Source: PALSA-129 sp963842505 (lineage in GTDB: Bacteria; Acidobacteriota; Terriglobia; Bryobacterales; Bryobacteraceae). Taken from it: 64,000 nt of DNA. The stretch lies in the NCBI GenBank assembly GCA_963842505.1, contig CAWJGZ010000002.1, positions 372,001-436,000 on the forward strand, given 5' to 3'. Below the pieces are notes generated by a model, which made no database searches, was not told where the DNA came from, and saw only the letters and a program-made list of their open reading frames with translations. Shown piece by piece: positions 30,299 through 41,172 of the stretch; the stretch's first letter is position 1, and every line of letters begins with the position of its first letter. The translations under genes were made by a program, and so were the position numbers.

Positions 30299-30867
30299 TG
30301 TACGGCAGGCCCCTCCAGTTGCTGGATCAGCCACAGGCGGGCCGTCCCCCATTCCCGCTTCACGGTGGCGGTCGAAATGCCCATCACTTCGGCCGTCTCT
30401 TCAATCGACAGGCCTCCGAAGTAACGCAACTCCACCACCTTGCCCTGCTGGGGATCCAGCTTGGTCAGCCGGTCGAGCGAGTGGTCCAGGTCCAGCAGGT
30501 CGACCTGGGGATTCGTAAAAACTCCCAAGGCGTCGTCCAGGGTGATCGCGTCGGCGTACCCTTCGCGCTTGGCGGCCTTATGTGCTTTGGCGTGATTGAT
30601 GAGGATGCGCCGCATCATGGTCGCTGCCATTCCCATAAAATGGGCGCGATTTTTCCAATCCACGGAGCGCTGGTCGACGAGCCGGATGTACGCTTCATGC
30701 ACCAGCGCGGTAGGCTGCAAAGTATGATCGGGACGTTCGGCGGAAAGCAGACGGCGGGCCAGTTTTCGCAATTCGGCGTACAGAACGGGAGTCATCGCGT
30801 CCAACGCGGACTTATCCCCGTTGCGCCAGCTCACGAGCAGGTGCGTGAATTCCTGTGGCGCCGCCAC
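30295..30867 (-). CDS. ECF-like RNA polymerase sigma factor (kinase-linked type)
   Basis: 190 residues of the same ECF-like family as the 21704 gene. Sigma-2 carries LVHEAYIRL and the MAATMMRRILINHAKAHKA helix. Sigma-4 carries RYFGGLSIEETAEVM and ISTATVKREWGTARLWL. It is read first, with the TPR kinase gene overlapping its stop. No anti-sigma gene is nearby, which supports regulation by the co-transcribed kinase. Confidence 0.92.
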   Translation of the reverse strand: MAAPQEFTHLLVSWRNGDKSALDAMTPVLYAELRKLARRLLSAERPDHTLQPTALVHEAYIRLVDQRSVDWKNRAHFMGMAATMMRRILINHAKAHKAAKREGYADAITLDDALGVFTNPQVDLLDLDHSLDRLTKLDPQQGKVVELRYFGGLSIEETAEVMGISTATVKREWGTARLWLIQQLEGPAVQ

Positions 30868-30917
30868 CGTATCCCTCAGACGTATTCATTCTACCGGAAG
30901 CGGTGAGCCTTAGATCC

Positions 30918-31676
30918 CTAGCTGAACATTCCGGCGAGAGTCGCGCCGACCAGCACCAATACCACCCACGGCAGCAGCACCGCGAACAGTGCACCGCCGA
31001 AAGATAGCTTCTTGCCCGCCGCGGCCTTCAGCCCTACCGCGACGAGAAAAATCCGCCAGAACGAAAACAAGTCGAGGGCGCTCGCCACCGTGAACAGGAA
31101 CTTGTTGGGCCCATTTGGATCCATCAGGGCGCCAGCGTTAAACGCCAGCGGATGCTGGATATCGAAATCGGCTGGATTCTTTTTGAGGAATACCACTACC
31201 ACCATCAGCACCGCCTGTAGCACTCCGACCAATCCGGCATAGCACATGATGGCGAAGACCTGTTTGAATTTCACCGGGGCCGAGAGGAGGCCGGCGACAA
31301 TCCCCAGTAACACCAGCGCGGCGATCAGATACCCGATCGGCGGCCCGAGCACCGACGCGGTATACGCGATAATCGGCGTGATCTTTTGGGACAGCGCTGC
31401 CCCTTGCATGGCTGCCGCACGCTGGTCCGGCGACATCTTGGCCATACGCTGATCCAACTGCTGCTGGGCGACATTGTCCCAACCGATGCGCTGCCCCACT
31501 ACCGCACAAAAGATGAGCCCAAACAAAATCGTCAGCAACATGGGCACGAACCAGCTCGGCCGCTGTGCCACGTCCGCAAATGTCTTGCCCGGCTCGAAGA
31601 AGACGCCCGTGAGCCGCGCGATCTCGCCCATTCCCTCGGGTGGGGGTTCCACAGCCGCTGCATTTTCAGGTGTCAT
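30918..31676 (-). CDS. Yip1-family membrane protein
   Basis: 252 residues from ATG 31676; an in-frame ATG at 31697 would add seven residues. The N-terminal part reads ARLTGVFFEPGKTFADVA and RPSWFVP, the usual opening of bacterial YIP1-domain proteins. Four to five hydrophobic helices follow (for example the LIAALVLLGIVAGLL and LVGVLQAVLMVVVVFL segments). Integral membrane protein of unknown role. It is divergent from the amidohydrolase-like gene with only 56 bases between start codons. Confidence 0.8.
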   Translation of the reverse strand: MTPENAAAVEPPPEGMGEIARLTGVFFEPGKTFADVAQRPSWFVPMLLTILFGLIFCAVVGQRIGWDNVAQQQLDQRMAKMSPDQRAAAMQGAALSQKITPIIAYTASVLGPPIGYLIAALVLLGIVAGLLSAPVKFKQVFAIMCYAGLVGVLQAVLMVVVVFLKKNPADFDIQHPLAFNAGALMDPNGPNKFLFTVASALDLFSFWRIFLVAVGLKAAAGKKLSFGGALFAVLLPWVVLVLVGATLAGMFS

Positions 31677-31732
31677 ATCAGCAAGATTGTACTGCATCCT
31701 TGGGCGCGGCGCTCGGGTATTATGGATGGTTT

Positions 31733-32653
31733 ATGCCGACGCGCGCCGCCCTCGTTTTGCTGGTGATTTTCTCCTGCGCCTGCCGACCCACCGAAGAGAG
31801 CCACATGAAAGCCATCATCGGGGCGGTCCTGATTGATGGCTCGGGCGGCCCGCCGCTCAGCAATTCCGTGGTGGTGGTGGCGGGCAGCCATATTCGCGAA
31901 GCCGGCCCGTTCTCCAATGTGCAGATTCCCGCGGAAGCCGACAAGGTGGATGGCTCCGGCAAGTTCCTGGTTCCCGGCCTTATTGACATCTACCCTCAAG
32001 CCGCCGCCGGAGACGCTGCCTTCACCCCCGGCCACCCCGCCACCGCGGACGCCGCCCGCGCCCAAGTGGCCCGACTGGCCGCGCGGCACATTGCGCTCCT
32101 TCATATTTGGAAAATCGAGCCGGACATCGCCCAAGCCGCTCTGCAAGCAGCCCGCGGCGCCGGCATCCGTGCCGCCGCCCATGTCTCGACTCAAGCCGAC
32201 GCGCGCCACTTGCTGAATCTCGGCGCAAACGGTTTCGTCGGCATCGTCACCGATACCGATGACCTCAACAGCGGTTTCGTCGCCGTGCTGAGCACGCTGC
32301 AGATCTTTGTGGCGCCCCAACTGGCCTCGATCGGTCCCGGTCCTCAACTGGACATCGCCAAACGCAACGCCCGCCGCCTGTTCGCGGCCGGCGTCCCTAT
32401 CGCTGTAGCTTCGGCCAGCGGCGATATCCACCGCGAAACCGAACTGTTGGTGGACGCCGGAATCCCGCCTCTGGACGTAATCGTGGCGGCCACCCGGCAC
32501 GGCGCCGCGGCGCTCCGCCGGCTCGATGAGGCCGGCACCATCCAAGCTGGTAAGCGCGCCGACCTGCTGCTGCTCTCCGCCAACCCCGGAGACGATATCC
32601 GCAACCTGAACCGCGTGGCGGCGCGTATGTCGGCGGGCGAATGGGTCCGCTGA
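31733..32653 (+). CDS. Amidohydrolase-like lipoprotein lacking the HxH metal motif
   Basis: 306 residues with a lipoprotein-type leader (LVLLVIFSCAC), so likely membrane-anchored. The fold markers of the amidohydrolase superfamily are present: DGSGGPPLSNSVVVV, FLVPGLIDIYPQ, and the C-terminal GAAALRRLDEAGTI and GKRADLLLL. In active enzymes the PGLID segment is followed by xHxH; here it is IYPQ, with no His. The later Asp site (usually GTD) reads ASASGD. It is also about 100 residues shorter than usual. Probably a catalytically dead relative with a binding role, unless another metal site exists. Confidence 0.75.
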   Translation: MPTRAALVLLVIFSCACRPTEESHMKAIIGAVLIDGSGGPPLSNSVVVVAGSHIREAGPFSNVQIPAEADKVDGSGKFLVPGLIDIYPQAAAGDAAFTPGHPATADAARAQVARLAARHIALLHIWKIEPDIAQAALQAARGAGIRAAAHVSTQADARHLLNLGANGFVGIVTDTDDLNSGFVAVLSTLQIFVAPQLASIGPGPQLDIAKRNARRLFAAGVPIAVASASGDIHRETELLVDAGIPPLDVIVAATRHGAAALRRLDEAGTIQAGKRADLLLLSANPGDDIRNLNRVAARMSAGEWVR

Positions 32654-32706
32654 TTTCGCGGAACAAATCCGGCCCCGCCTGCGTATCCTGGCTTTCGAGG
32701 TCAACC

Positions 32707-33627
32707 ATGCGCACGCTGTTCGTGATTCCGGTCTTGGGCGCATCGCTCTGCCTGTCGTCCTGCTACATCGATGGGGTCGGCTGGGGCGAGCATTTTGATA
32801 AGGACTTCCACTCCGCCTACCCGCTCAAGCCGGGTGGGCGGCTCACCGTCGAGACCTTTAACGGTTCGGTGGAAATCTCCGGCTGGGACCAGGACACCGT
32901 CGACATCAGCGGCACCAAGTACGGACCCTCACAGAGCGAGGCCGATAATCTCCAGGTCAACATCGACGCCACCGCCGATTCGGTCGGCATCCGCGTGCCG
33001 CGTCCGCCGCTTGGCCGCAACGAAGGGGCGCGGTTCGTCATCAAGATTCCCCGCAACACCACGCTGACCCGCGTCACCACTTCCAACGGTTCCATCCGCA
33101 CGCAGGATGGCGTCGGCCCGGTGCGCCTGAAGAGCAGCAACGGGTCGATTCACGTCACGGATTTCCGCGGCAACGTCGACGCGGAAACCTCCAACAACGC
33201 CATCGAACTGCTGAATGTGGAAGGCGACGCCAGCGTTCACTCCTCGAACGGTCACATTCATGCCGACCGGCTGGCCGGTTCGCTCGACGCCACCACTTCA
33301 AACGGCGGCATCCAGGCCGACCTGGCGCGGCCCGACCGCTCGGTTCGCGTGGAAACCTCCAACAACAGCGTGGAACTGACATTTCCGGCACACTTCTCGA
33401 GCGATGTCCACGCCAGCACCAGGAATGGCAGCATCACGCTGCACCTGCCGGAAAGCACCAACGCTCAGGTCTCGGCGCGCACGTCCAACGCTTCCGTCAC
33501 CACGGATTTCTCGATTCAGACGCATGGCGAGATCAGCCGCAACCATCTGGATGGTGTGATCGGCGCCGGCGGTCCGCTGATCGATCTCAGCACGTCGAAT
33601 GGCGGCATCCGGCTATTAAGAAGGTAA
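32707..33627 (+). CDS. DUF4097 beta-strand-repeat lipoprotein
   Basis: 306 residues with lipoprotein signal LGASLCLSSC (Cys acylation expected). The body contains about nine repeats around [TS]SN[GN]x[IV], spaced roughly 18-22 residues. They include TSNGSI, SSNGSI, TSNNAI, SSNGHI, TSNGGI, TSNNSV, TRNGSI, TSNASV and a final TSNGGI, a pattern expected of a right-handed beta-helix or sheet of DUF4097 proteins. Envelope-located; no catalytic motif. ATG 32707 was chosen over an upstream start at 32641 that would bury the signal peptide. Follows the amidohydrolase-like gene by 53 bases. Confidence 0.85.
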   Translation: MRTLFVIPVLGASLCLSSCYIDGVGWGEHFDKDFHSAYPLKPGGRLTVETFNGSVEISGWDQDTVDISGTKYGPSQSEADNLQVNIDATADSVGIRVPRPPLGRNEGARFVIKIPRNTTLTRVTTSNGSIRTQDGVGPVRLKSSNGSIHVTDFRGNVDAETSNNAIELLNVEGDASVHSSNGHIHADRLAGSLDATTSNGGIQADLARPDRSVRVETSNNSVELTFPAHFSSDVHASTRNGSITLHLPESTNAQVSARTSNASVTTDFSIQTHGEISRNHLDGVIGAGGPLIDLSTSNGGIRLLRR

Positions 33628-33662
33628 GCCCGCGGGACGGGCAATTCTGCCCGCAGCCGCGT

Positions 33663-35834
33663 TTAGCGGTCCGCCGACGGGCCGCGCGCCTTTTCCATCA
33701 TCGCGATCATGTCATCCACCCACTTATCGTCGCCGCTCCCGAAGCCGATGCGCTCGGTCTTCAACACGCCGTTCGCATCCACAATCCAGTTCCGCGGGAT
33801 GCTCAGCTCCGGAATCAGATTATGTACGTAAGCTTCCGCAGGGAGCACCGGAAACGTGTACTTGTTCTCTTCAAGGAATGGCAGGATCAGGCCCAGGTTG
33901 TCGTCCGTGTTGAGCGTGAGCACCGCCAGGTCTTTCCGCTCGCGCACCTTGTTGAACAGCTTCTGCAAGTAAGGAAGCTCCGCCTTGCACGGGCCGCACC
34001 ACGTGGCCCACAGATTGATCAGTGTGACTTTCCCCTTGAGGTCCGCCAGGCTCCAGGATTTTCCTTCGGCATCCGACATTTTGAAATCCGGCAGCGGCTT
34101 GTCCAGTGTGGTCCAGCCCATCGCCGAACCCACCACCGTCGTCCCTGCTGCCCTCGGCGCTGGTTTCGCCTCCGGCGGTGGGGCGGTTTCACCGGGTTTG
34201 GTGGCCCACGCTTCAAAGCCTTCCTCGGTGCCCTTCACGGCCTTCCACTGCTCGCGCAATGCCGTTTTCATATACTCGACACCCGTGGGGTTAAACGTGG
34301 AATTGGCAAAATACGCGTTCCGGTCGGCCTCCAGCGCATCCAGCTTGCGCCCTTCGACACGAGCCAGTTTGGCCATGTTGTTCCAGTACTGGTATTCGAG
34401 ACTTGCGTAGCTCCGCTTCTCGTTAGCCGTCGTCGCCTTGCTCGCCTCCTGCAAGAGCGGCTCCAGCTTGGCCAGCCATTCATGCGCTTTGTCGTATTTC
34501 CTGATCTTGAGATAGATCCCCACCGCCCGGTTCATTTCCGATAGCCCGCTGAAATTGAATTGCGCCGCCGCCGGCGCCACCCTGGGCAGGTACAGATCCG
34601 ATACCGGCTGCGTGGGCGACGGTGTGGTTGGCCGCAGCGGCGGCAAGTTCGCCAGCGCCTTTTCCAGAAGATCGGGCAGTTCGCTGTAGCGCATATTATG
34701 TTGCGCATATAGGTTCGCCACCGACATGTACGGGGACATAAATTGCGGGGACATGGATGCAGGATGCGCCGCGTAGACCTTCAGCCAATCCTCGGCTGCC
34801 TGCACCCTATCTTCGAGCGGGGCATCCTGCGAACCCTGCAAGGCGTTGAATCGCTCAAACCGCGCTTGCGCGTCGTCGGGCCATTGCTTGACCCATTCCG
34901 CAGTCTGCTCCACCAGCGCGTCCTGGTATGCATCACGGTCATACGGCTTGAAGGGATGCTCCCGATGCCACTGGTTGATGGCGTCCGCCACGGGACTGAC
35001 GCTGGCGGTCGTCCCCCCCGGCCTCTTCGGCGTATGATCTTCCGCCCACTTCGAGCCTTCCTTGTCACCCAGGTCCTGATACGCCTGGCTGAGCGCGTTC
35101 AGCAATGCGGGCCGCCCCTCGATGTCCAGCGCGCGCAACCGCGTCACGTCGGCGCGGATTCGCTCGCGCACCGGATCCTGCCCGCCGAGCGGCACGCTCT
35201 TGAACTCGAGCCACCACAAAGTGGCGTAGTTCCCGATTGCCTCGTTGTCCGTCCGGTCCCCCAGCAGCTTCCGCAAATTGGTGGCGGCGCGTTTGATAAA
35301 GTCCGCGTCGTCGATGCGCCCGGCCAGGGAGTAGCCCACCAGCGACGACGGACACCCTTGCCAGAACGCTTCCAGGTGCGTCCGCAGCTTCTGGAGATCC
35401 AGAAACGCCGGAGCCGAATAAATCTCCGTCAATTTCTGATGCGCCAGCGTGTAATCCGGCCGCTTTTCCAGAATCTTATCCAGCAGCGCAATCGCTTCGC
35501 GGGTATTGGTGCCCTTCAACGTGCGGGCGTACAGCATCTGGTACAACAGATCGTCCGCATGGCTATCCAAGAGGGCTTTATATTCGTCTTGAATGGCCTT
35601 CGCGAACAGGCCGTTTGTGACGTACTGTTCCTGATAAAACCGGTGCGCGTAGTAATCCGCCGGAAACTGATCGCGGACTTTCTTCGCGGCGGCGGCCCCT
35701 TCTTCAAGCGGCCTGGCCGGCGGGAGTGTGGCCGCATCGATCGCAGCCTTCACGTCAGGAGGAGCTTCGCAGGGCTGCGCAAAGACGGGCAACGCTGCGA
35801 GAAACAGGACGCACGCAAACCTGCAACCGGACAT
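33663..35834 (-). CDS. Secreted TPR protein with C-terminal thioredoxin (TlpA/AhpC-TSA-like) domain
   Basis: 723 residues. A signal peptide at 1-19 ends in VFAQ. A long helical TPR-like region follows, including a LDKILEKRPDYTLAHQKLTEIY repeat split over about 110-135. The last 150 residues are a TlpA-like thioredoxin fold: FKMSDAEGKSWSLADLKGK, then LINLWATWCGPCKAELPYL with the redox pair Cys613-x2-Cys616. Predicted periplasmic thiol-disulfide reductase tethered to a TPR scaffold. Family members often support cytochrome maturation or protein folding; no such genes are adjacent. Confidence 0.88.
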   Translation of the reverse strand: MSGCRFACVLFLAALPVFAQPCEAPPDVKAAIDAATLPPARPLEEGAAAAKKVRDQFPADYYAHRFYQEQYVTNGLFAKAIQDEYKALLDSHADDLLYQMLYARTLKGTNTREAIALLDKILEKRPDYTLAHQKLTEIYSAPAFLDLQKLRTHLEAFWQGCPSSLVGYSLAGRIDDADFIKRAATNLRKLLGDRTDNEAIGNYATLWWLEFKSVPLGGQDPVRERIRADVTRLRALDIEGRPALLNALSQAYQDLGDKEGSKWAEDHTPKRPGGTTASVSPVADAINQWHREHPFKPYDRDAYQDALVEQTAEWVKQWPDDAQARFERFNALQGSQDAPLEDRVQAAEDWLKVYAAHPASMSPQFMSPYMSVANLYAQHNMRYSELPDLLEKALANLPPLRPTTPSPTQPVSDLYLPRVAPAAAQFNFSGLSEMNRAVGIYLKIRKYDKAHEWLAKLEPLLQEASKATTANEKRSYASLEYQYWNNMAKLARVEGRKLDALEADRNAYFANSTFNPTGVEYMKTALREQWKAVKGTEEGFEAWATKPGETAPPPEAKPAPRAAGTTVVGSAMGWTTLDKPLPDFKMSDAEGKSWSLADLKGKVTLINLWATWCGPCKAELPYLQKLFNKVRERKDLAVLTLNTDDNLGLILPFLEENKYTFPVLPAEAYVHNLIPELSIPRNWIVDANGVLKTERIGFGSGDDKWVDDMIAMMEKARGPSADR

Positions 35835-35883
35835 ACTACCTCACTTACTTGACGCAGCACCCGGCCCAACGTTGGGACACTTT

Positions 35884-38532
<2,649 letters not shown>

Positions 38533-38634
38533 TAAGTCAATTATAGTGGCGAGCAGCCGGGGGCGTAATCCACGCACCACGCGACCCTTTGAGATTCGGC
38601 TAAAGTTCCGGCACGAGGAGCCGATCTATTCTAC

Positions 38635-40362
38635 GTGTCGCCCCTGCCTCAAATCCGGGAACGGCGAAACCGCGCCGCGCTCGAGGCCATGGTGCGGAAC
38701 TTCAGTTCCGACGCCGTGCGTTACCGGCGCTCTATCCGTGAGCTCCTGTACGACGATCGCGATGCGTTTCTTAGCAGTGTCGTCGGCATTCTGAAATCAG
38801 ATACCGATTCGCGTGCCGTGCAGTACCTGCTGACCCTGCTGGCTTCCGAGAACCTCTTGTACGACGCGCTTTGCGATCCGGCCTTAAACCTGGATCAGGC
38901 GCTGGCGGTAGCCCGTCTGGCCGCCCGGGCAAATCCCATGGTCGATGTAGGGGTAGCGCGGCGTCTGGCGGAGGCTGCGGTCTCCGACCCTGAGGCATCC
39001 AGCCTGGGTGATGCCGGCCGCATCCTGCAAATCCTCGGAGAAATCTCCGATGGAACCCGCATCCAGCCGTCCCTGATGCGCCTGCTGCGCAACGCCAATC
39101 CCTATTTGCGGTCCAAAGCCGTCCTGATGATCGGACGCGGCAGCCACAGCGTGCAGTGGGTGCGACGCCGTCAGGGCGAAGCCGACGCGCGGGTAAGAGC
39201 CAACGCGGTGGAAGCCCTCTGGGGTGTCGATACGGCGGAAGCCCGCGCGTTGCTCCGGTTTGCGGCGTCGGACGGCAATAACCGCGTCGCCAGCAACGCT
39301 CTGCTCGGCTTGTACTGGCTGGGAGATTGCACCGTGATTTCCGAACTCGTGAAGATGGCCGGCCATGCTGCCAGTTCCTTCCGCTTGTCAGCCGCGTGGG
39401 CAATGGGCAAGACCGGCGACCAGCGCTTTAGCGAAGTCTTGGGGAGAATGCTGGCCGATTCGAATGCCAGAGTGCGAAAACGAGCCTTTGCGGCGGTGTC
39501 TCAAATCAAGCTGGCGGCGGCGCAGCTCGCCCAGAACCGGGAGTGGCGGGTGTCTGCCTTCCCGTTGGGGAAAGATTCGCACAAAACGCCGCGCCGGCTT
39601 CGAGTTGCGGTGGTCCCCGATAGTGGCAGCGAGAACCTTAAGCTCCTGCCTACCCATTTCATCGTCAGCGAGGACAACCAGGCCGTTATGTCCTACCAAG
39701 TCATCGAGAGGCCGGCGCGCGAAGCGATGACCGTGATCTTTGTGTTTCCGCGTACCACTACGCCGGAGACCGCGCCCTGGAACCAGGCAGCCCTGCGGTG
39801 TCTCGATTGGAAGCGTTCGACGGATCTCTGGTGCACCGTTCCCTATTTGCCGGATGACGACGCCGTTCCCGCGGAGGGATTCGATCTGGAGTTGCCTCCC
39901 TTTGCCGCCCAACCCCAGCTTGCGGCCGCCTCCTTCACCACCCGCCACAAGCGCACGGACTGCACCGATTTTTGGACCGCGCTGTGGCGTACCGTGCGGA
40001 ATGAGGCCGGTCCGGTGCGTGGCAAGCGGCACCTGATCGTGTTCGCTCCCGGCGACATCGGAAGAGTCGCCGGACACGGTTTGGTCGCGTCGGTGATATC
40101 CTCGCGCACTTCCGTGCAGGTGATCTCCACCCGACCCAATTCCGCGCTTCGGGATTTCTGCCGCATGACAGGCGGAGCCTTCCAGATCGGGGAAACCGAT
40201 GCCGCCGTCGCCGATCTGGTGACGCGGGCCTATCTGAATCTGCTGGCGCGCTGCGACATCACCTACCAGCCGGTCGTTCCCCGTGCCTCAACCATCAGAG
40301 TGCGCGTGAATTCTCCCACCGGTTGGGGGGAAAGCAGCATTTCGATCCCGAGCGCCGAGTGA
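38635..40362 (+). CDS. HEAT-like repeat protein with a C-terminal VWA-like domain
   Basis: 575 residues, GTG start, no signal peptide. Residues about 20-300 are paired helices of HEAT/PBS-lyase type. Examples are NANPYLRSKAVLMIGRGS, ARVRANAVEALWGV, NNRVASNALLGLYWLG and NARVRKRAFAAVSQI. The C-terminal 250 residues are mixed alpha/beta with KRHLIVFAPGD and SVQVISTRPNSALRDFC before TGGAFQ. This resembles the strand-helix order of the von Willebrand A domains in VWFA-domain Acidobacteria proteins, but a MIDAS DxSxS is not visible. Likely a scaffold; function unknown. Confidence 0.72.
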   Translation: MSPLPQIRERRNRAALEAMVRNFSSDAVRYRRSIRELLYDDRDAFLSSVVGILKSDTDSRAVQYLLTLLASENLLYDALCDPALNLDQALAVARLAARANPMVDVGVARRLAEAAVSDPEASSLGDAGRILQILGEISDGTRIQPSLMRLLRNANPYLRSKAVLMIGRGSHSVQWVRRRQGEADARVRANAVEALWGVDTAEARALLRFAASDGNNRVASNALLGLYWLGDCTVISELVKMAGHAASSFRLSAAWAMGKTGDQRFSEVLGRMLADSNARVRKRAFAAVSQIKLAAAQLAQNREWRVSAFPLGKDSHKTPRRLRVAVVPDSGSENLKLLPTHFIVSEDNQAVMSYQVIERPAREAMTVIFVFPRTTTPETAPWNQAALRCLDWKRSTDLWCTVPYLPDDDAVPAEGFDLELPPFAAQPQLAAASFTTRHKRTDCTDFWTALWRTVRNEAGPVRGKRHLIVFAPGDIGRVAGHGLVASVISSRTSVQVISTRPNSALRDFCRMTGGAFQIGETDAAVADLVTRAYLNLLARCDITYQPVVPRASTIRVRVNSPTGWGESSISIPSAE

Positions 40363-40521
40363 GACCAGAAGGCCGGATGCCCTCATCCGCACGCGATCCC
40401 CTGGCGGTCGAGCTTGGCGATTGAGGCGAAGCGCGCTTCCAAGCGAGTGTGATCCTGACTACGGACAGGTGGTCCGACGTACAACCGATGATGGCCAGGA
40501 TAGCAAAAAGAAGATCATGGC

Positions 40522-40998
40522 CTAAGATCGGTGGTGGGTGGCAGCCACGTGCTCGTGTTGCTGAACTTCGCGCATGGCTTCTTCATAGCCCCGGATCACA
40601 TAGTAGATCATACGGTCGAAGAGGTGGCTTATACTTTTTTCCAGTTCCCCTTCCGCGTATAGTTGCAAGGAAGTTTCGACGAAGGCGTGATCGCACACGA
40701 ACTCCATCAGTCCTTCCTTGATGATGAACCGTGCCAGAACCACTTCGTGGAGGGGAATCCCTTCCTCGAACCGTTGCCGGCCCAGCGCCTCGCAGCGCCG
40801 GATCATAGGCTCGTCCAGCGAAGCCCCCAACCAATCGCCGATGTTGTTCAGGATCTCCCGAGCCCGCTCGCGGAGCTCCGATTCCGACAGCCTGCGGACG
40901 TGAACTAATCTCGGATCGTTCTGGATCTTGTGCAAGATCCGCGCACTGATCTGCTCCCAGTGAGTCTCGACCAGTTGCACCAGCTTGACAGAGAGCAT
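40522..40998 (-). CDS. RsbRD N-terminal-like (sensory globin-type) protein
   Basis: 158 residues, all helical. Blocks HWEQISARILHKIQNDPRL, WLGASLDEPMIRRCEALGRQ and IPLHEVVLARFIIKEGL resemble the RsbRD N-terminal domain. That non-haem globin fold sits at the N-terminus of stressosome proteins and some histidine kinases. Here it stands alone, without a STAS or kinase domain. The His-rich tail (HEHVAATHHRS) is unusual. Probable sensory or adaptor protein. The 159 bases after the gene hold no gene. Confidence 0.65.
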   Translation of the reverse strand: MLSVKLVQLVETHWEQISARILHKIQNDPRLVHVRRLSESELRERAREILNNIGDWLGASLDEPMIRRCEALGRQRFEEGIPLHEVVLARFIIKEGLMEFVCDHAFVETSLQLYAEGELEKSISHLFDRMIYYVIRGYEEAMREVQQHEHVAATHHRS

Positions 40999-41172
40999 GT
41001 TCCGGTCCCTACTCTACCTCACACTATAGACCCATTCCGCCGGGATTTCCATTTGGGATTCCAAACTCCTGTCCAGCTCAGCGCTCACATACAGGGGGCT
41101 GCGGGCGCGTCTATACCAGATCGGCAGACAGCCGGACTGACCCCAAGCGGCTTAAGCGAACAGTAGTGTGCC

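Noticed and set aside
33135..33610. CRISPR-like repetition in the 33 kb region
   Set aside because: The regular spacing is the protein-level SNGSI repeat of DUF4097; bases vary and no palindromic repeat-spacer pattern exists. No CRISPR array was seen in the window.
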